Source: Aurifilum marmelostoma
Lineage: Eukaryota > Ascomycota > Sordariomycetes > Diaporthales > Cryphonectriaceae
Length of the DNA stretch: 64,000 nt
Direction: 5' to 3'
NCBI GenBank assembly: GCA_027559495.1
Contig: JAMXSV010000018.1
Location: 372,001 to 436,000 of the forward strand
Below are positions 1 through 14,697 of the stretch, one piece after another. The position numbers and the translations under genes are program-made. Position 1 is the stretch's first letter. Every line of letters starts with the position of its first letter. Under the pieces are notes generated by a model. That model did not search any database, had not been told where the DNA came from, and saw only the letters and a program-made list of their open reading frames with translations.

Positions 1-3000
1 TCTTAAGCTTATAAATAGCTTATAATTACTAGTAGCTTTTTATTATAAATTTTATAATTATATTTTATAAATAATAGCTATTTAAAATAATATATTATTA
101 GCTATAATATTTTTTTAATATCTTTTTATAATAAATAGCTATTTAAAGACTAGCTTAAATAGTTAGCTTTAAATATAATATTTTTTTTAAAATTTTATTA
201 TATTAGTATTAATTCTAAAATAAATTTAAGCTTAAGCTTTTTAAAAGTAATATTTTTATTCTCTTTTTTAGCAAAATAGTATTTCTTTTTTTATAAATGC
301 TAAAAAAGAATTTACTATTTTAAAATAATTCTTAATAAATTAATAATAAAAGTTAGCAAATTCTAAAAAGCTTTATATATTTTTAAGTATTTAAGAAGCT
401 TTTTAATTATAAACTATTATTAGCGTCTTAAAATTTATATAAATTTTAATATTTATTTTAATAATAAATTCTAAATATTTAGTTTTTTAAATACTAAACT
501 TGCATTTTATAATATCTAAACTTAAGCTAGCAACTTTTAAAGCTTTAAAGACTTGCTTTATATTCTATTTATAATCTTTTTAAAAGCTATCTAAATAAAT
601 AAGTATATTATCTAAATATATTAAGTAGAAAATAATTAAATATTATTATAGCGCTAAATTAATATTTTATTAAAAAGTAATTAATGCTTTTATAAATTTA
701 AAAAGGATTATTAATTATTTAAATAAGCTAAATTAAATATAAAAAGCAATTTTCTACTTATTGCTTTTTTTAATATAAAGCTTATAAAAAGTAGCTTATA
801 TATTAAATTTAATAAATTATTATATCTTTAAGAAATTAAATAAGATTTCTTTAATAAATAAAAGCAAATAATAATTAGCTTAAGTAATTATTAAATATAT
901 AATAATTAATATAGAAATATAATTTGCTTTTAAATTTCTTAATAAAAATTATAAGCATTTTTACTAATAAATTGCTTATTTATATATATTTTAATTTTAG
1001 TAATTTTATAAGAATTTCTCTTAAGATTTATAATTTATTTCCTAATATTCTATAAAGAGAGCTTTAAGGAACTTTTAGCTATTTATTATTTTTATTTTAT
1101 TTTAATTAGATTTTATAATTTGCTTCTTTATAATATAATAATAGCTTCTTCTTTTTCTTTTTATTAAAAAGTTTTACTTATTATTAAAATTATTTTAGCA
1201 GCTTATTTTCTATTAAAGCTTTCTTTTTTAGTATAAATATCTTATTAATATTAGCTAAAGTTATTATAAATAATTATATTTGCGCTATTTATAAGCATTT
1301 ACTTTATTATACTTTTGCTTTTAATATAAAAGCGCTTATACTATTAATCTTTTAATATATTATTAAGGCATATTTCCTTTTTTAGATTTTTAAGCCTATT
1401 GCTTATTTAATACTTAGAAGATGCTTATATTATATATAAGTAATTCTCTTTTATTTTATTTAAAGCTTTTTTAAAATTATATTATAGTTAAATTAGAAAA
1501 TAATATATATCTAAACTTAATATATATAACTATCTAAATTAGCTTTAAAGTATATTATTTTTAAAATTGCGCTTAGCTTTTAAGTAGCTTAATTTATTAT
1601 AGCTTTATAAAGTATTTTTAGTATTATTAGAATATATAAAAAAGCAAATTTTCTAATAAGCCTTTTATTTATAATATTATAATAATTATATTTTTAATTT
1701 ATTAATAAATATATTTATAAATTTAGTTTTATTATATAGCAGATCTATTATAAAAGAAGATTTATTTAGCTTTTATTTAATTTTGCTTTTATTAAATCTT
1801 ACTTTAATAAGCTTCTATATATAATTTTATATAAAAGCTACTCTTTTTCTTTATTAAAATTAATAAGATTATTATTATTATTTATAATAATAATAGTAGC
1901 TTAGATATTGCTTTATATAAGCAATATAGTTAATAAAAGGCTATATTAAATTATATAGTAGTCTTTTTTATTATATTAAAAGTATAAATTATTATTCTTT
2001 TACTTTTTATTCTTTTTATTTAATATTTATTTAATATAATATTTAAAAGTAGCATTGCTTATGCTTATAATATTAACTCTAATTATTAAAGTATCTTTTT
2101 ATAAATTTTTTTCTTATTAAATTCTTTTTTAAAAAATGCTTTTTAAAATAATATTTATTATTAATTTATTTTATTACTTAATAAATTTCTTTATCTTTAA
2201 AGAAATAAATAAAGCTTTTTTACTTTATATATAAGAATTAATTAGTATATTTATAAAAATAAATTTATTTTAAAGCTTAATATTAATAGCTTCTTTTAAA
2301 ATAATAAGCTTTACTTAATTAAGCTATAAAGTACTTTTAGCTTTAAAAAGTATTTATTTTTAAATAGTAAAAAAAAGAAAGAATTACTAATTTTTATATT
2401 AGCAAATCTTAAAAAATGCTTATATTACTTATTTAGCTTAATTAATATTATAATAATAGCTAGCTAAATATTTTATAAAAGCTTAGAGATTATTAATTTA
2501 GTTAAGCTTTTCTAAGTTAAAATAGGAATTAGCTAGCTTTTAAGCAGCTTTTTTAAAGTATTTAAATATAATATAAAATTTATTATATAAGTTTTTAATA
2601 AAGTAGATATTTTAGCTAAGTTTATAATATATTTAGATTTCTTATAAATAGAAATTTTAAATAATCTTTATTAAATTTTATAAGCTAAAATAAAAGCTTT
2701 TATTATATATAAAATTAATTATTAAAATTATTATTATTATAATTAAAGCCTTTTTCTTAATTATAAAGTATATATTTTATTTATTAGCTGCTTTTTTATA
2801 TTTATATATAATATCTTATTTAATTTAATTCTATATAATCTAGCTTTAATAGTTATAATATGCTATAATAGTGCTTATAATATCTCTTTATATTAATAGT
2901 TTAAAGTTTCTTAAATAGTATATTTAGCTGCTAATTTCTTTTTAAGAAGCTAAGTAGTATAAGTAAACTAGCTTTTTTGCAGCTTATATAGTTATTTAAA

Positions 3001-3345
3001 GAAAGCATATAAGTTTAGTTTAAAGCTTTCTTCTGCTATAAATAGTAGCTATTATTCTTTTCTTTCTATTATTAACTACTATACTTAAATAGCGCTATTA
3101 TAGTAAATAGGCAAAGCTAGAATATATATAAAAAGCCTAGCTAAAGATATGCATTTAAATAAGGGTTTATTATTATAAATATTCTAGCTTAAAGAGTAGT
3201 AGAAGAAAGATAAGGAATTTTCTATCTGCAAGCAGCTAAATAGCTGCTCTATAGGTATAGCGTAGTGTATGTTATATAGCGCGTTGTGTGGCGTTCCTAG
3301 CTTCAGTTGCTGCTGAAGCCCCATCTACGGCCTCAGCCTGTAACA
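1..3345 (-). mobile_element. RIP-degraded Ty3/gypsy retrotransposon remnant, truncated by window edge
   Basis: Very AT-rich sequence with no open frame. On the minus strand at about 585-640 a reverse-transcriptase active-site motif is readable as YLDNILIY, the decayed form of the family's YLDDILIY, with one aspartate codon changed GAT to AAT as RIP would do. Pol therefore runs leftward and its integrase end lies outside the window. The right border is proposed at 3,345, where an LTR-like segment ends in TAACA. Gag was not resolved. It could be two overlapping remnants rather than one. Confidence 0.6.
3129..3345 (-). repeat. LTR-like repeat, copy 1
   Basis: This 217-bp stretch matches, through RIP-type differences, a second copy that is split into 19,091-19,214 and 27,267-27,362. 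The second copy becomes continuous (about 215 bp) once the insertions between its halves are removed. The part from about 3,255 to 3,340 is much GC-richer than its surroundings and escaped most mutation. It ends in TAACA, fitting an LTR read on the minus strand that starts TGTTA. The left border is uncertain and no target duplication was found. Confidence 0.6.
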
Positions 3346-6300
3346 TATAAGCTATATAGAAGTTATTACTTTTATTAATATATTAAATATAATATATCTT
3401 TGCTTATCTTATAAGAATTTAGGAAAACATTATATAAAATTAGCTTAGTTAGATATTTATATAATAATAAATATAAAATGAAATTTTTATTTTATTACTT
3501 AATAAATTATAAAAGTTTTTAATATACTTTTAGCCTTATTTCTAAATCTTTATAAATTAATACTATTTTTTAAAAATCTAATTGCTTATTTAGTATTCGC
3601 TATAAGAATAGCATATTATATAAATTATATACTATTAATTCTTTGCTAATTTAAATTTGCTATTTTAAAAAGAAATTATATAATATTTATTATTATAATT
3701 ATATTAAAATAGTAAATTGCTATTTATTAATAAGAATTGCTTATAAATATTCTTTTATTGCCTTTATAATAATTAATAAAGATAAAAATAGAAGTAGAGA
3801 TAGCAATAGAATTATAAATAGCATTTGCAGTGCTAATATTTCTTTGCTCTTTAGCTACTAAAGAGCTTGCTATATAGCCTGCTAAAGAGCTTACTAAGGC
3901 TAGATTTTAGGAACTTGCAATATATTTTAAGCTTAATAAATAGCTTATTATTCTTAATATACTTAATATTTAAAGGCAAAAAATTTTTTTTATTAATTTC
4001 TATTTTATAAGTATATTTTTATTTATTAAATTAGCTAATTAAAAAGCTATATAGCTATTATTTTATTTTATAATAATACTTTACTAGTATAAGAAGTTCT
4101 TAAAAGGGCAATAATATATAATTAATACTTTTTTTAAATATTACTTAAACCTATTCTTTAAAAATTCTAATTATATTATTTAGCTTTATAAAAGCTTTAA
4201 TAATATATTAAGAAATTATTTAAATATATTTTATATTAAATAATATTTTAATTTATAGCTATATTTATTTAAAATATAAATAGCATTTTTATTTTATTCT
4301 AATAGCTTTAAAAGAAACTAGCTTATATATTAAGCTAAAAAAGTGCAAGTTCTTTATAAAGAAAATTATTTTTTTTAGCTTAATTATAAATAGTTATAGA
4401 ATTTAAATAGATTTTAAGAAAATTAAAACTATTATAATATAAAAAGATATTTTATTTTTATTTAATTAAATTTATATAAATGCTTTTAAAAAGCTAAAAA
4501 AAGCTTTTATATAAATATTTATCTTTACTTTATTTAATTAGAAAAAAAAGTAATTATTAAAATTAATACTTTTAATTTTATATTTATAAAAATATTATTA
4601 TAATATAATAATAATAATATTTTAAAATTAATAGCTTATTTCTTTAAAAAGTATTTAATTTTAAAATTATATATTAATTTAGAAAATAAAATATAAAGCT
4701 AAATATATTAATTAAGAAATTAAAAAATTTGCTTTAGAAAAGAAATAAATATTTATTATAATAAAATTAAATAATATTAAAAAGAAAAAATTCTAAAAAA
4801 TTAATATTCTTTAATACTATAAGCTAATAATAGCTATTAAGCTTATTAATTTAGCTAAATTAAGAAAATAGAAAATCCTATTATAAGCTATTATTAAGCT
4901 TATTAATTTAATTAATTTAAGAGAATTTAAAGAGAAGTTAATAATTATAAGTAGAAATAATTTATAGAAATTTTAGCTAATATTAATAGATATTAACTTC
5001 TTTCTAAATTAAAAAAAATTATAATCTTTAGCTTTATTTATAGCTTTAAAGATTTGCTTTAGCTTAAAGCAATTTAAAAAGATTATTTATTTTGCAATTT
5101 AAATTTATATAATTATATTTCTTATTTATCTTTATTAAAATAATAAACTATTTTACTTTTTTATTTTAAAATATAAAAGAAACTTAATTTTTAGCTTAAT
5201 ACTAAAAGCTTTAATAAAAAGTGCTACTTAATATATACTATTTATACTTATAAAGTATAGCAAATAATATAGCTACTTATACTATAAAAACTATTTTTAT
5301 ATACTTAATTTACTTAAATTAAAAGCTAAATTATTTAAAGCTTATTATATATTTTTTATTATAAGCTATTTTATAATAGGAAAAATCTATAAAATCTTAA
5401 ATTAAAAATACTATTAGCTTTAAATATTAAATTATATTTGCTACTAAATTGCTAATTGCTATTAATATTATTATATAAAGCTTAGCTATAAAGACTATTA
5501 AAGCTTGCTTAAGCTTTTATTAATCTTTAATTAATTAAAAAAAGATATTTTTATTAATTTTATTATTTATTTACTTATTAGCTAAAGCTATAATACTATA
5601 TTAGTTATAATAAATTGCTTATTTAAAATATAGCATTTTATAGCTTATAAAGAAACTTGCAACTCTAAAAAAGCTATTTGCTTATTTATAAGAAATATAT
5701 AAAAGCTCTATAGCTTATTTACTATAATTATATTTAATTAAAAACTATAATTTATATTAAATTTCTAGAAATATTTAATTTATTGCTTATTAATATCTGC
5801 TTTGCTATTTATTATATATTATTCTAAAATTAATAGCTAAATTAAAAGAATAAATGCTTAAATTTATTCTATTTTAAAATAAATTTATTATTAAAAATGC
5901 TTAAAAATTTATAGCTTAAATACAAAAAAATAATTAAATATTTATATAATAAGTTACTTATTACTTACTTATACTATTAAAATTAAGCTAATTAGAAATG
6001 CTAATTTGCTTATTAATATTAAATTAGCTAGAAAATCTAGCTTAATATTTAAAATATTAAAATTTTATATTTTATAAAAAAGCTAAATTAGAAGAATTAT
6101 AGCTTATTTTATATTAAAAGATTTATTAGCTTATATATTTATTATCTTTATTTACTTAAATTTATAAAGATATATTTTATCTTTTATATAAGCTTGCTTT
6201 AGCTTATTATTAATAGCTTATTATTAGCTTAGAGAAATAATTCTTTTTCTTTTATTAAAATTAATAGCTTATAAAATTAGAAAATTAATAAAATCCTAAA

Positions 6301-7259
6301 TTTATAATAAAATTACTATAAATATAAAAATTCTTAGCTAAAATATATTATTAAATAAATTAATTATAATAATTTAAAAAAAGATTTTTGCTTTTTCTTT
6401 AAAGAATATATAAAAAGTAATTTGCAATAATTATTATTATTATTTATTTAAGCTTAGCTTTTAATTAATAATAAAATCTAATTTTATAAAGCTTAATTTT
6501 AAAAGCAAAAGTAATATTATAAATATAGCTTACTTATTATTTTAAATTCTCTTTTTTAGCTTAAAAAGAATCTAAGAATTAGAGTTAGAATATATAATTT
6601 TGCTTTAAATAAAATCTTTACTTTACTAGCTTTATCTACTTATTCTATATTATAGCTTTTTAAGCTATATCTTAATTATTTAGCTTATATTTGCTTAAGA
6701 ATAATGCTTATTAGTTTATAGCTAATAGAACTCTAAATTGCTTACTTGCTATCTACTTATTCCTTCTACTGCTATTATAATATTTAGCTAGCTTTAATTA
6801 AAGCTTATATTTTTATTATATTATAAAAATATTTTAAATAAATAATAAGCTTTATTAATTAAAAAATATTAATAAATTTATTTATAAAAATTTTTATATA
6901 ATAAATAAAAAATAATATTATTTTTATAAAAATATATAATAAAAAATATAAAATATAAATAAATTTAATATTTAAATTATTATTTATATTTATTATTTAT
7001 ATAAAAACTATTTATTTTAATTTATTATATAAATAATTTTATAAAAATTTTATAAAATATATATATTTACTTTTTTTAATTCTTAATTAAAATATTATTT
7101 TTATATTTTTTAAAATATATTTTAATATCTTTTTTTTAATATAAATCCTTATATACTAATTATATTTTTAGCTATAATACTACTTATTATATAAAAGACT
7201 AAGTTATAGGTATAAGCGCTATTAATCTATATATGCTATATTATATAAATAGCAAACTA
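3346..7259. repeat. Unclassified RIP-degraded repeat block
   Basis: About 3.9 kb of extremely AT-rich sequence with stops in every frame. I could not recognise reverse transcriptase, integrase or transposase motifs in it. The segment 6,780-7,140 is almost pure A/T. It is most likely one or more transposon remnants, judged only by composition and its position between retroelements. Confidence 0.5.
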
Positions 7260-7529
7260 AGGCTAGCAAGATATAGGATATTACGGTCGAATCTACTAGG
7301 ACTCGAAGCATTTAGTCGCTATTACTGCTATACTACAACAAAAGACTTGCATGTAAAGCTAAAGGCTTTACACTGCTCTTATATATATAGCTAGGCAGAA
7401 CAGAACAGCAGATCTATAACACAGGATTAGGGTGGAAAACTGCCCTAGACCTGCCCAGGCGGCTTATAGAAGATCTGAATTGAAAAGAGGACAAAAGAAC
7501 GTGTTATTGTTATCTATCTAAAAGCAAAG
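7260..7529. other. GC-richer non-coding island between two RIP-degraded elements
   Basis: About 270 bp with near-balanced composition and CpG dinucleotides, bounded on the left by A/T-only sequence and on the right by an LTR. It has no ORF and no tRNA or rRNA that I recognise. It could be a remnant of the original single-copy target locus. The chromovirus target duplication (CAAAG) ends at 7,529. The other side of the target resumes at 15,225. Confidence 0.4.
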
Positions 7530-8056
7530 TATAATAAGCACCGTAGTATTAATAATAATAATCCGGATATATAAAGGGTTTATGCTAGCAAGAGCAATGC
7601 CAAGTTTCTCCTTAAGTACAGAATATAAGAGTAATTTGTAACTGCAACTGCACTACAATGCTTACTGCCTTTAGAGCTACTAAATAAATATAATCTAATA
7701 TTTAAATTAATAACTAAAAAGCTATAGAATATTTATATATATTTAAAGAATAATTATGCCTAAGCTATATAATCTGCTTAGTTATTCTTAATTATATTAG
7801 CTATATTAAATATATTAGCAATTTAGTATATCTAAATATATTAGATATATTACTAATTTAATATATCTATCCTAATTAGCTACTTATAAGAATTGCTAAT
7901 GCTTATTAAGTCTTAGTAAGCTTTATCTTCTTTTATAATTCTAATTCTAAAGATTATATAAGCCTAATAGCTTATAGCAGTATTAAACTTCTATTTCTAA
8001 GGGTTTATCTTAGTAGCTGCTATTCTCTTATATTATAACTATTATAGATTATAATA
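7530..8056 (-). repeat. 3' LTR of the minus-strand chromovirus
   Basis: 527 bp, heavily C-to-T/G-to-A mutated. It aligns without length change to 14,698-15,224. Its outer end begins TATAATAAGCACC, consistent with an original TG start. Because the element reads right to left, this is the LTR downstream of pol. Confidence 0.88.
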
Positions 8057-8319
8057 TTATTTCTCTTCTATTAATTATTATTCTAAATAATCTTTTATAA
8101 GTTTCCTAGTAATTCTTATTGCTTTTATTATATCTTCCTAATTTATTATATTAAATAAAATTAAAACTTCTTATATTCAAAAAACTTCTTTTATTCCTTC
8201 TTCTAAAACTATAAACTATAATTCCTTACTATAATCTATTCTAAAGTTCTGCATTAATATGCTATTATGCTTAAATTGCAAAGCTTATAGCCTTCTAATA
8301 TATTAGATTTTCCTCTAAT

Positions 8320-8798
8320 TCTCTAATTAGTATTCTAAGTATATATATCTAGATTAGTTTTGCTATAATATCCTAAGCTCTTCTTCTTTTAATCTATAAT
8401 CTATCTTACGCTACTACTAAAAATTAGAAGATAAGATAGAAAAGCTAGAAAAAGCTTACTTTATGCTAGATGCTAAGATTAACTATATATGCTATTAGAA
8501 GAAATTGTAGCAAAAGAGGATAGCAAGAGCTATTTGCTAGAGCCTTAATTCTATAGAGGAGCTTAATTAGATAAAGGCTAAAGAGGAGCATTATTATGCT
8601 TTTAAGATAGTATAAGATATAGTTTTTGAGAAAATAGTTATTTCTGCTAAAGTTCTTAATTTTAAGAGATTTAATTAGAATTCTATAAATATAAAAAATG
8701 CTATAGTAAATTAGTCTAAATTTCTAGCTAAAAGATTGCCTATTGCAGCCTCTAGCTCTTATTCTAGAGCAGGAAGGTTTGCTAAAAAGGCTTCCTAA
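8320..8798 (+). pseudogene. Decayed antisense ORF of the chromovirus (Cys-cluster and coiled-coil protein)
   Basis: This lies on the strand opposite pol, between the chromodomain end (about 8,930) and the 3' LTR. One reading frame stays coding-like for about 150 codons, with TAG/TAA mainly where glutamine is expected. The visible pattern is a short Cys-containing segment, then a charged coiled coil rich in Lys, Glu, Leu and Gln, then a Lys/Glu-rich tail and a Ser-rich end. A second copy with the same layout is found at 25,770-26,180 in the other chromovirus. The Cys spacing in that copy suggests a fungal zinc-cluster-like domain. The function is unknown. A captured transposase fragment is an alternative. 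Confidence 0.5.
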
Positions 8799-11700
8799 GT
8801 TATAATCTGCTTATTGCTATTTTTCTAGATTAAATTAATTAAGTTCCTTCTAATTCTTCCTTTCTAATTAGTAAGCGTTTTATCTAATATTTATATAACT
8901 AGTTACTATTATAATTATTCTTTCTTAGCTTAATATCTTATAAATTATTCTAGCATATTAGTAATATTTTTTAGAGATTTTTATATATTTTTGCTTAAAA
9001 GATAATTCTTTTATTTAACTAAGTATTCTAGTATATTATTATATTCTCTATACTTAAGAATTCTCTTTATCTTATATTTTAGTTTATTATCTTTAATTTT
9101 AATATTATTATTAATTTTTATATTCTTTAGTACTAATTTAAATAGTAAAATATAAAAAACTAGATATATCCTTATATTATAAAGAAATATAAATTTATAA
9201 TTAACTAATAAAATTTTTTATAAAATTTTAAATAGATTAAGTTTCTTATAATTAAGCTTATTGCTAAATCTCTTTATTTTAATATTTTATTAAAAAAGAT
9301 AAATCTTATCTCTCTTCTTAAGAATTAATCCTTTAATTCTCTTAATATTAGTATATTTTATTATTTATTTTTTAATAAATGCAAATTCCTATTATAAATT
9401 CTTATAAATTTTCTAAATCCTTTAAGCCTTTTTATTTGCTATTTTTATATTTACTTTTAGCAATGCTTTATAATATATTATAGGGTTATATTTATATACT
9501 ATATAAAATAGTAATATCTTTATTATATTTATATTTATGCTATTATATATAAATTATATTAATAATAATAATTTAATTTAATTATTTTATTTATAATTAA
9601 TATAATAATATAAATATTATTCTAAAATTTAATTTATATATTTTATTTATTTATTTATTTATAAATAAAATATTATTAATATTTTATAAGCTACTTTAAG
9701 CTGCTTTATAAGCAAGATTTAGAAATTTAATATAAACTTCTTATCTTTATCTAAAATAATTTTCTATAATATACTATAATTAGCTATAATTATTTTAAAA
9801 AATATATATATAAGATCTTCTACTATACTACTTTCCTTATATAATAGAAAATAAATATATTTATTTAATTTATAAATTATTATTAAAATATTATTAAATT
9901 GCACTTTAATTAAAGATTTTTATAAGAAAAGTAGCTTAATAATAAAGTCTAAGCTAGCTAATTGCTAAATTAAATTTAGTACTAATAGAGAATAAAGCAA
10001 TTTATAAAGCTTATATCTTTTTGCTTTATTTTTCTTATAGCTATTATAATTCTATAAAAGATTCTTAACTTTCTTCTTAAAGCCTAATAAGTTCTAATAT
10101 CTTAAAATTTATACTAAGATTGCTTTAACTCTTTAATATTTATATATTAGAGTACTATATATATTTTAAATATATTAATTTTATTTTTTTAAAATTATAT
10201 TTTCTAAATTCTTACTTATTTAATTAATTTTAAGAATAGCATTTAGCTTTTTATATATATTAATAAAATTTCTTTTTTTATTTATTATAAAAATATTCTA
10301 AATTTCTTTTATAACTTTATTCTAATAATTAGACTATTTATTAAAAGTATTTACTTTAATATTTTCTTTCTTTTAAATATAAATAATTTTAAAATTAAAT
10401 TATAATAAGTATTTTATTTATCTTATTTATTATTTATTAAATATCTTTATTATAATAAATATAGTAAAGTTTTTATAATTAGAGAATATTTTAATTTAGT
10501 ATTTTATACTAATAAAATATTATTTTTATTTCTTAAATGCTTTTATAATAGCTATAAATTTTTTATTTAATATTCTATATTATAATTTTAGTTTATTAAG
10601 CTTTTTTAAGAAGTTAGCAATTAATTTTAGCTATCCCTTCTTATTATACTAATTAAATTCTGCTTTAATAGCAAAATTTAATGCATTTATATATAATTTA
10701 AGTTCTTTACTAAAGTCTAATTCTTTGCAAATTAGATCTTTTAATATAAAGCTCTTAACTTTATTAAATGCTTATTACTATTCTTTTATTTAAAGGAATA
10801 GTATTTTCTTTTTAATAAGTTCTATAAAAGGCTTAATTATTTTGCTATAATCCTTAATAAACTAATAATAGAAATTAATATATTTAAGAAATGCTTTAAT
10901 ATTTATAAAATTTCTAAATATTAGCTAATTCTTAATTGCTTAAATTTTATTTTTCTATATATAAATTTTGCTTAGCTTAAGAATATATTTAAAGTAGTTT
11001 ATCTTCTAAGTATAAAAATAATATTTTATAAGTTTTATTAATATCTTAATATTTTATAATATTTATAATATAATTTATATATATTATTTATATATTTTAA
11101 AAGTCTTTAAATAAATAAGGATATTATTTAGATAAGTAATAATAAAGATATTAAGAAATTTGCAAAAAATATAATTAATTATATATTAAAATATAGCTAG
11201 TATATTAATTAGTTTAAAAGATATAATATAATATTTATAATATTTATAGCAAATTCTAAAAGCTATTTTCTATTTATTGCCTTTTTTAATTCTAATATAA
11301 TAGTATCTTTCCTTAAGATTAAGTGCTATAAATTATTATGCGCCTTATATTCTATTTTATAATTTATTGCTTCTTAGTAAGAGATAATAATTCTTAATTA
11401 TAATATTATTAAGTTATTTAAAGTTTATATATAGCCTAAGCTTGCTATTTTTCTTAGATATAAAGAGGATTAAATATTCTGCTAAAAAGTATAATTCTCT
11501 AATATATTCTCTTTTAAAATTCTTATTTAAGTACTCTCTAAATGCCTTAAGTCTTACTTTATTTAGTTTATAAATAGAAAAAAACTTTAATTTTATTTCT
11601 TCTTTAAGAAATATTTTATAATTAAATTAAATTTTATTAAAAAGTAATTCTTTATATTTTTCTAAAAATAATTTAATAAATTTATAATATTTTTATAATA

Positions 11701-14697
11701 TACTTTTAAATTTCTTTTTAAGTTCTATACTAGCTTTTATAATCTATAGAAAAAGTAAATATTATTAAGTATACTTCTTTTTGCTAACTAATAATTCTTT
11801 ATATAGCTAAATTAAAGGCTTAGGCAAAATGCTTTAAGCTAAACTAAATTATTAATTCTATTATTTTAGCAAAATTTCTTTCTATTGCTTTAAAGCAAAT
11901 CTCTTATTATAGAATTCTGCTACTATTATTGCTTTAATCTGCTAGTAGTCTAATATTCTATTAATTGCACTATTATTAGATTTTTCTTTATAAGCTATTA
12001 AGATAATTATATTCCTATTTTTCTATTTTTCTAATTTAAAGATATATATAGATAAACTATTTAAGCTTTCTTAATTTAAGATATATTTAATAATTAGTCT
12101 TTATTCTATGCCTTTAATTATAATCTTTTTATTAGATATAGCTTACTTTTATAAAATCTAGCTAATAGTTTAATTAATTTAAGAATTATACTTTTTAAGC
12201 TAAGAAAGTTCTAATATTAGCTTATATTATACTATATTTATAATATTAAAGAATATATATATTATAGAATTATAGATTATAATAAGAAAATAATTAGTCT
12301 GCTAGTTTATTATATTTTAATTATATATTATAAGCTATTCTTCTATAGTGCTAAAAGTATAGGATTATTCCTTTTATTTCTATAATAATTATGCTTAATT
12401 AATAATTCTAAAAGATATAAAGTTTCTTTATATGCTACTATCTAATAATATGCTATACTATTATCTATAAATCTATACTTAAAGTATAATATATAAATAA
12501 TTATTTTTAGTAATTATGCAAAAAGACTTTTCTTCTATTATAAGAATTAACTATTATCTTCTTATAAGCAATTTTAGTTATTTAAAGCTTCCTAAGCTTT
12601 ATATACTGCTATTTAAGCTAATTATTTAGCTTATTATTGCCTATACTTATGCTTTTTTTAATTATTTTTCTATTAATATTAGTTTTGCAATTTCTTACTA
12701 ATATAAATAGTATAATAAATTCTCTTATATTACTATTATCTTATTTTCTTATTAATGTATTCTCTAGAGCAATTATCTAATAGCTTAATATATATATTAT
12801 AATGCTTTATCTAGAATATTTTCTAAAGTCTTAGTTCTTTTTTATTATAGAATTAGATAATCTATTTTAATTTATATACTAGGAATTATCTATATTTAAT
12901 TTTTTTCTAAAAGTATTCCTTATAATTATATATAATGCAAAAGATTTATATATATTTATAGTGCTTATAGTAATTAGATTAAATTCTTATATTTTCTTTC
13001 TTAAAGAAGTTCTAAAGTTAAAAGTATATAAATATAAATATTTTCTTAAAGTTTAGTTTATATATAAGGTATTTAATATTTATAAGCTTTAAATTCTATC
13101 TAATGCTTATAAAGAAATTCTATATTTCTTTAAGCTTAAATATATTATTACTATTTTTATTCTCTATTTAAGTAATAGATTTTAGCAAATTATCTAATTG
13201 CTTATTCTGCAATTCTTCTCTTTTAGTATTATATTAAGAGAGTATTTATATTTTAGAATTAATATTATTATTCTTTTTATTACTAATTTAAGAAGAAAGG
13301 TATTTAAAGTTATAAATATCCTTATAGTTTAATGCTTATTATATTATTTAATAATTATAGAAAAAGTATTCTAAATCTTTTTTCTTATTTATAATATATA
13401 GGGAATTTAAAAAATTAAATAAATAATTAGAATTATTTTAGTTAAAAACTTAATTATATAGAAGTTTTCTCCTTTCTATTGCAATTTGCCTTTTTTCTTT
13501 AGAAGCTTTAGGAAATTATTTAAAGCTTTTCTTCTTTAAAAAATGCATTAAGCAGTAATTATTATAGCAGGCTATCTAATTAAGAGAAGTATATTAGAAT
13601 ATACTATCTAATATTTACTTTATAAAATAGCTTTAATTTTAATATATTAATTATTCTTTTTTTATAATATTTGCTTATTATTCTTTTATATAGCTAGCCT
13701 ATTATCTTTTTAGAATAAATTATTATCTTCTTTTTTTTAGTTAGCAATAATTCTTTATAAAATATTCAAATTTACTATAATTATAGCATTTAATTTTATT
13801 ATTGCTTCTATTTATAGCATTTAATTCTATAAATTTTAAATAAATTATTCCTTTATAGGCTATACTAGATTAATTTTAGCTTTGCTATTTCTTAGGATGC
13901 TAATACTTCTTTCTAGAATTAGCTATTGCTTAGAGAATCTATATAATCTAGCTCTTTTCTTATTTCTTAAGTTATTACTTATATTATTTATTATTAATTT
14001 TAATAGCTAATATAATAAAATTTGCAAATTTTATAAATTATTTTGCTTTAATAAAATTATTTTTAATTTTATTTTTAAATTTATTATAATACTATATAAT
14101 AAAAGCTATATTATTCTATTAAAAATAAAAAGAGGCTTTGCGAAATTTTATAATATACTTAGCAGCTAATTTAGTTTATTTAAATTTAAGAAGCTTTTAT
14201 TTAGCTTTGCATTATTTATTTATATTATTAAAGGTATTCTTAAGTGCTTATTTTATATTATTAAAATTTTTAAAAATATATTTAGTATTATCTTTCTACT
14301 TAGATTTATTAAACTTAAAGTAATTTCTAAAGGTAAGCTTAAACTAAGTAAGGGCATCTTTTATAAGGCAATATTCTATAAAAATAATCTTATTCTATTT
14401 ATTATTAAACTTCTTCTTTTTATAATAGAAGTAAGCCTTATATTAGGTAAAGAATACTTAAAAAGTATAATATTTGCCTTTATAGGATTTTAGCATTTTT
14501 ATTTTATAGTAAAACTTTTTTATAACTATTTTCTATTTTTTAAGTTTCTTAATGCAATTAGTAAGTATTATAATTTGCTTAATAAGGTTAGTAATATTGC
14601 TATTAGTAGTAGATTTAACTAGGATTTAGGGCGCTATTATATTTTATAATGCTTAAAGAGAAAATACTAAATTATTTTTAAATATAAGTTATTAAAA

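Noticed and set aside
7425..7470. GGGTGGAAAAC similarity to part of fungal 5S rRNA
   Set aside because: Only about a dozen bases match; the rest of the 5S sequence and its internal promoter are absent.
14138..14323. 61-codon open frame on the plus strand inside the AT block
   Set aside because: It lies antisense within the gag region of a dead retrotransposon, is made almost only of Leu, Tyr, Phe, Ile and Lys from A/T codons, and has no family features.
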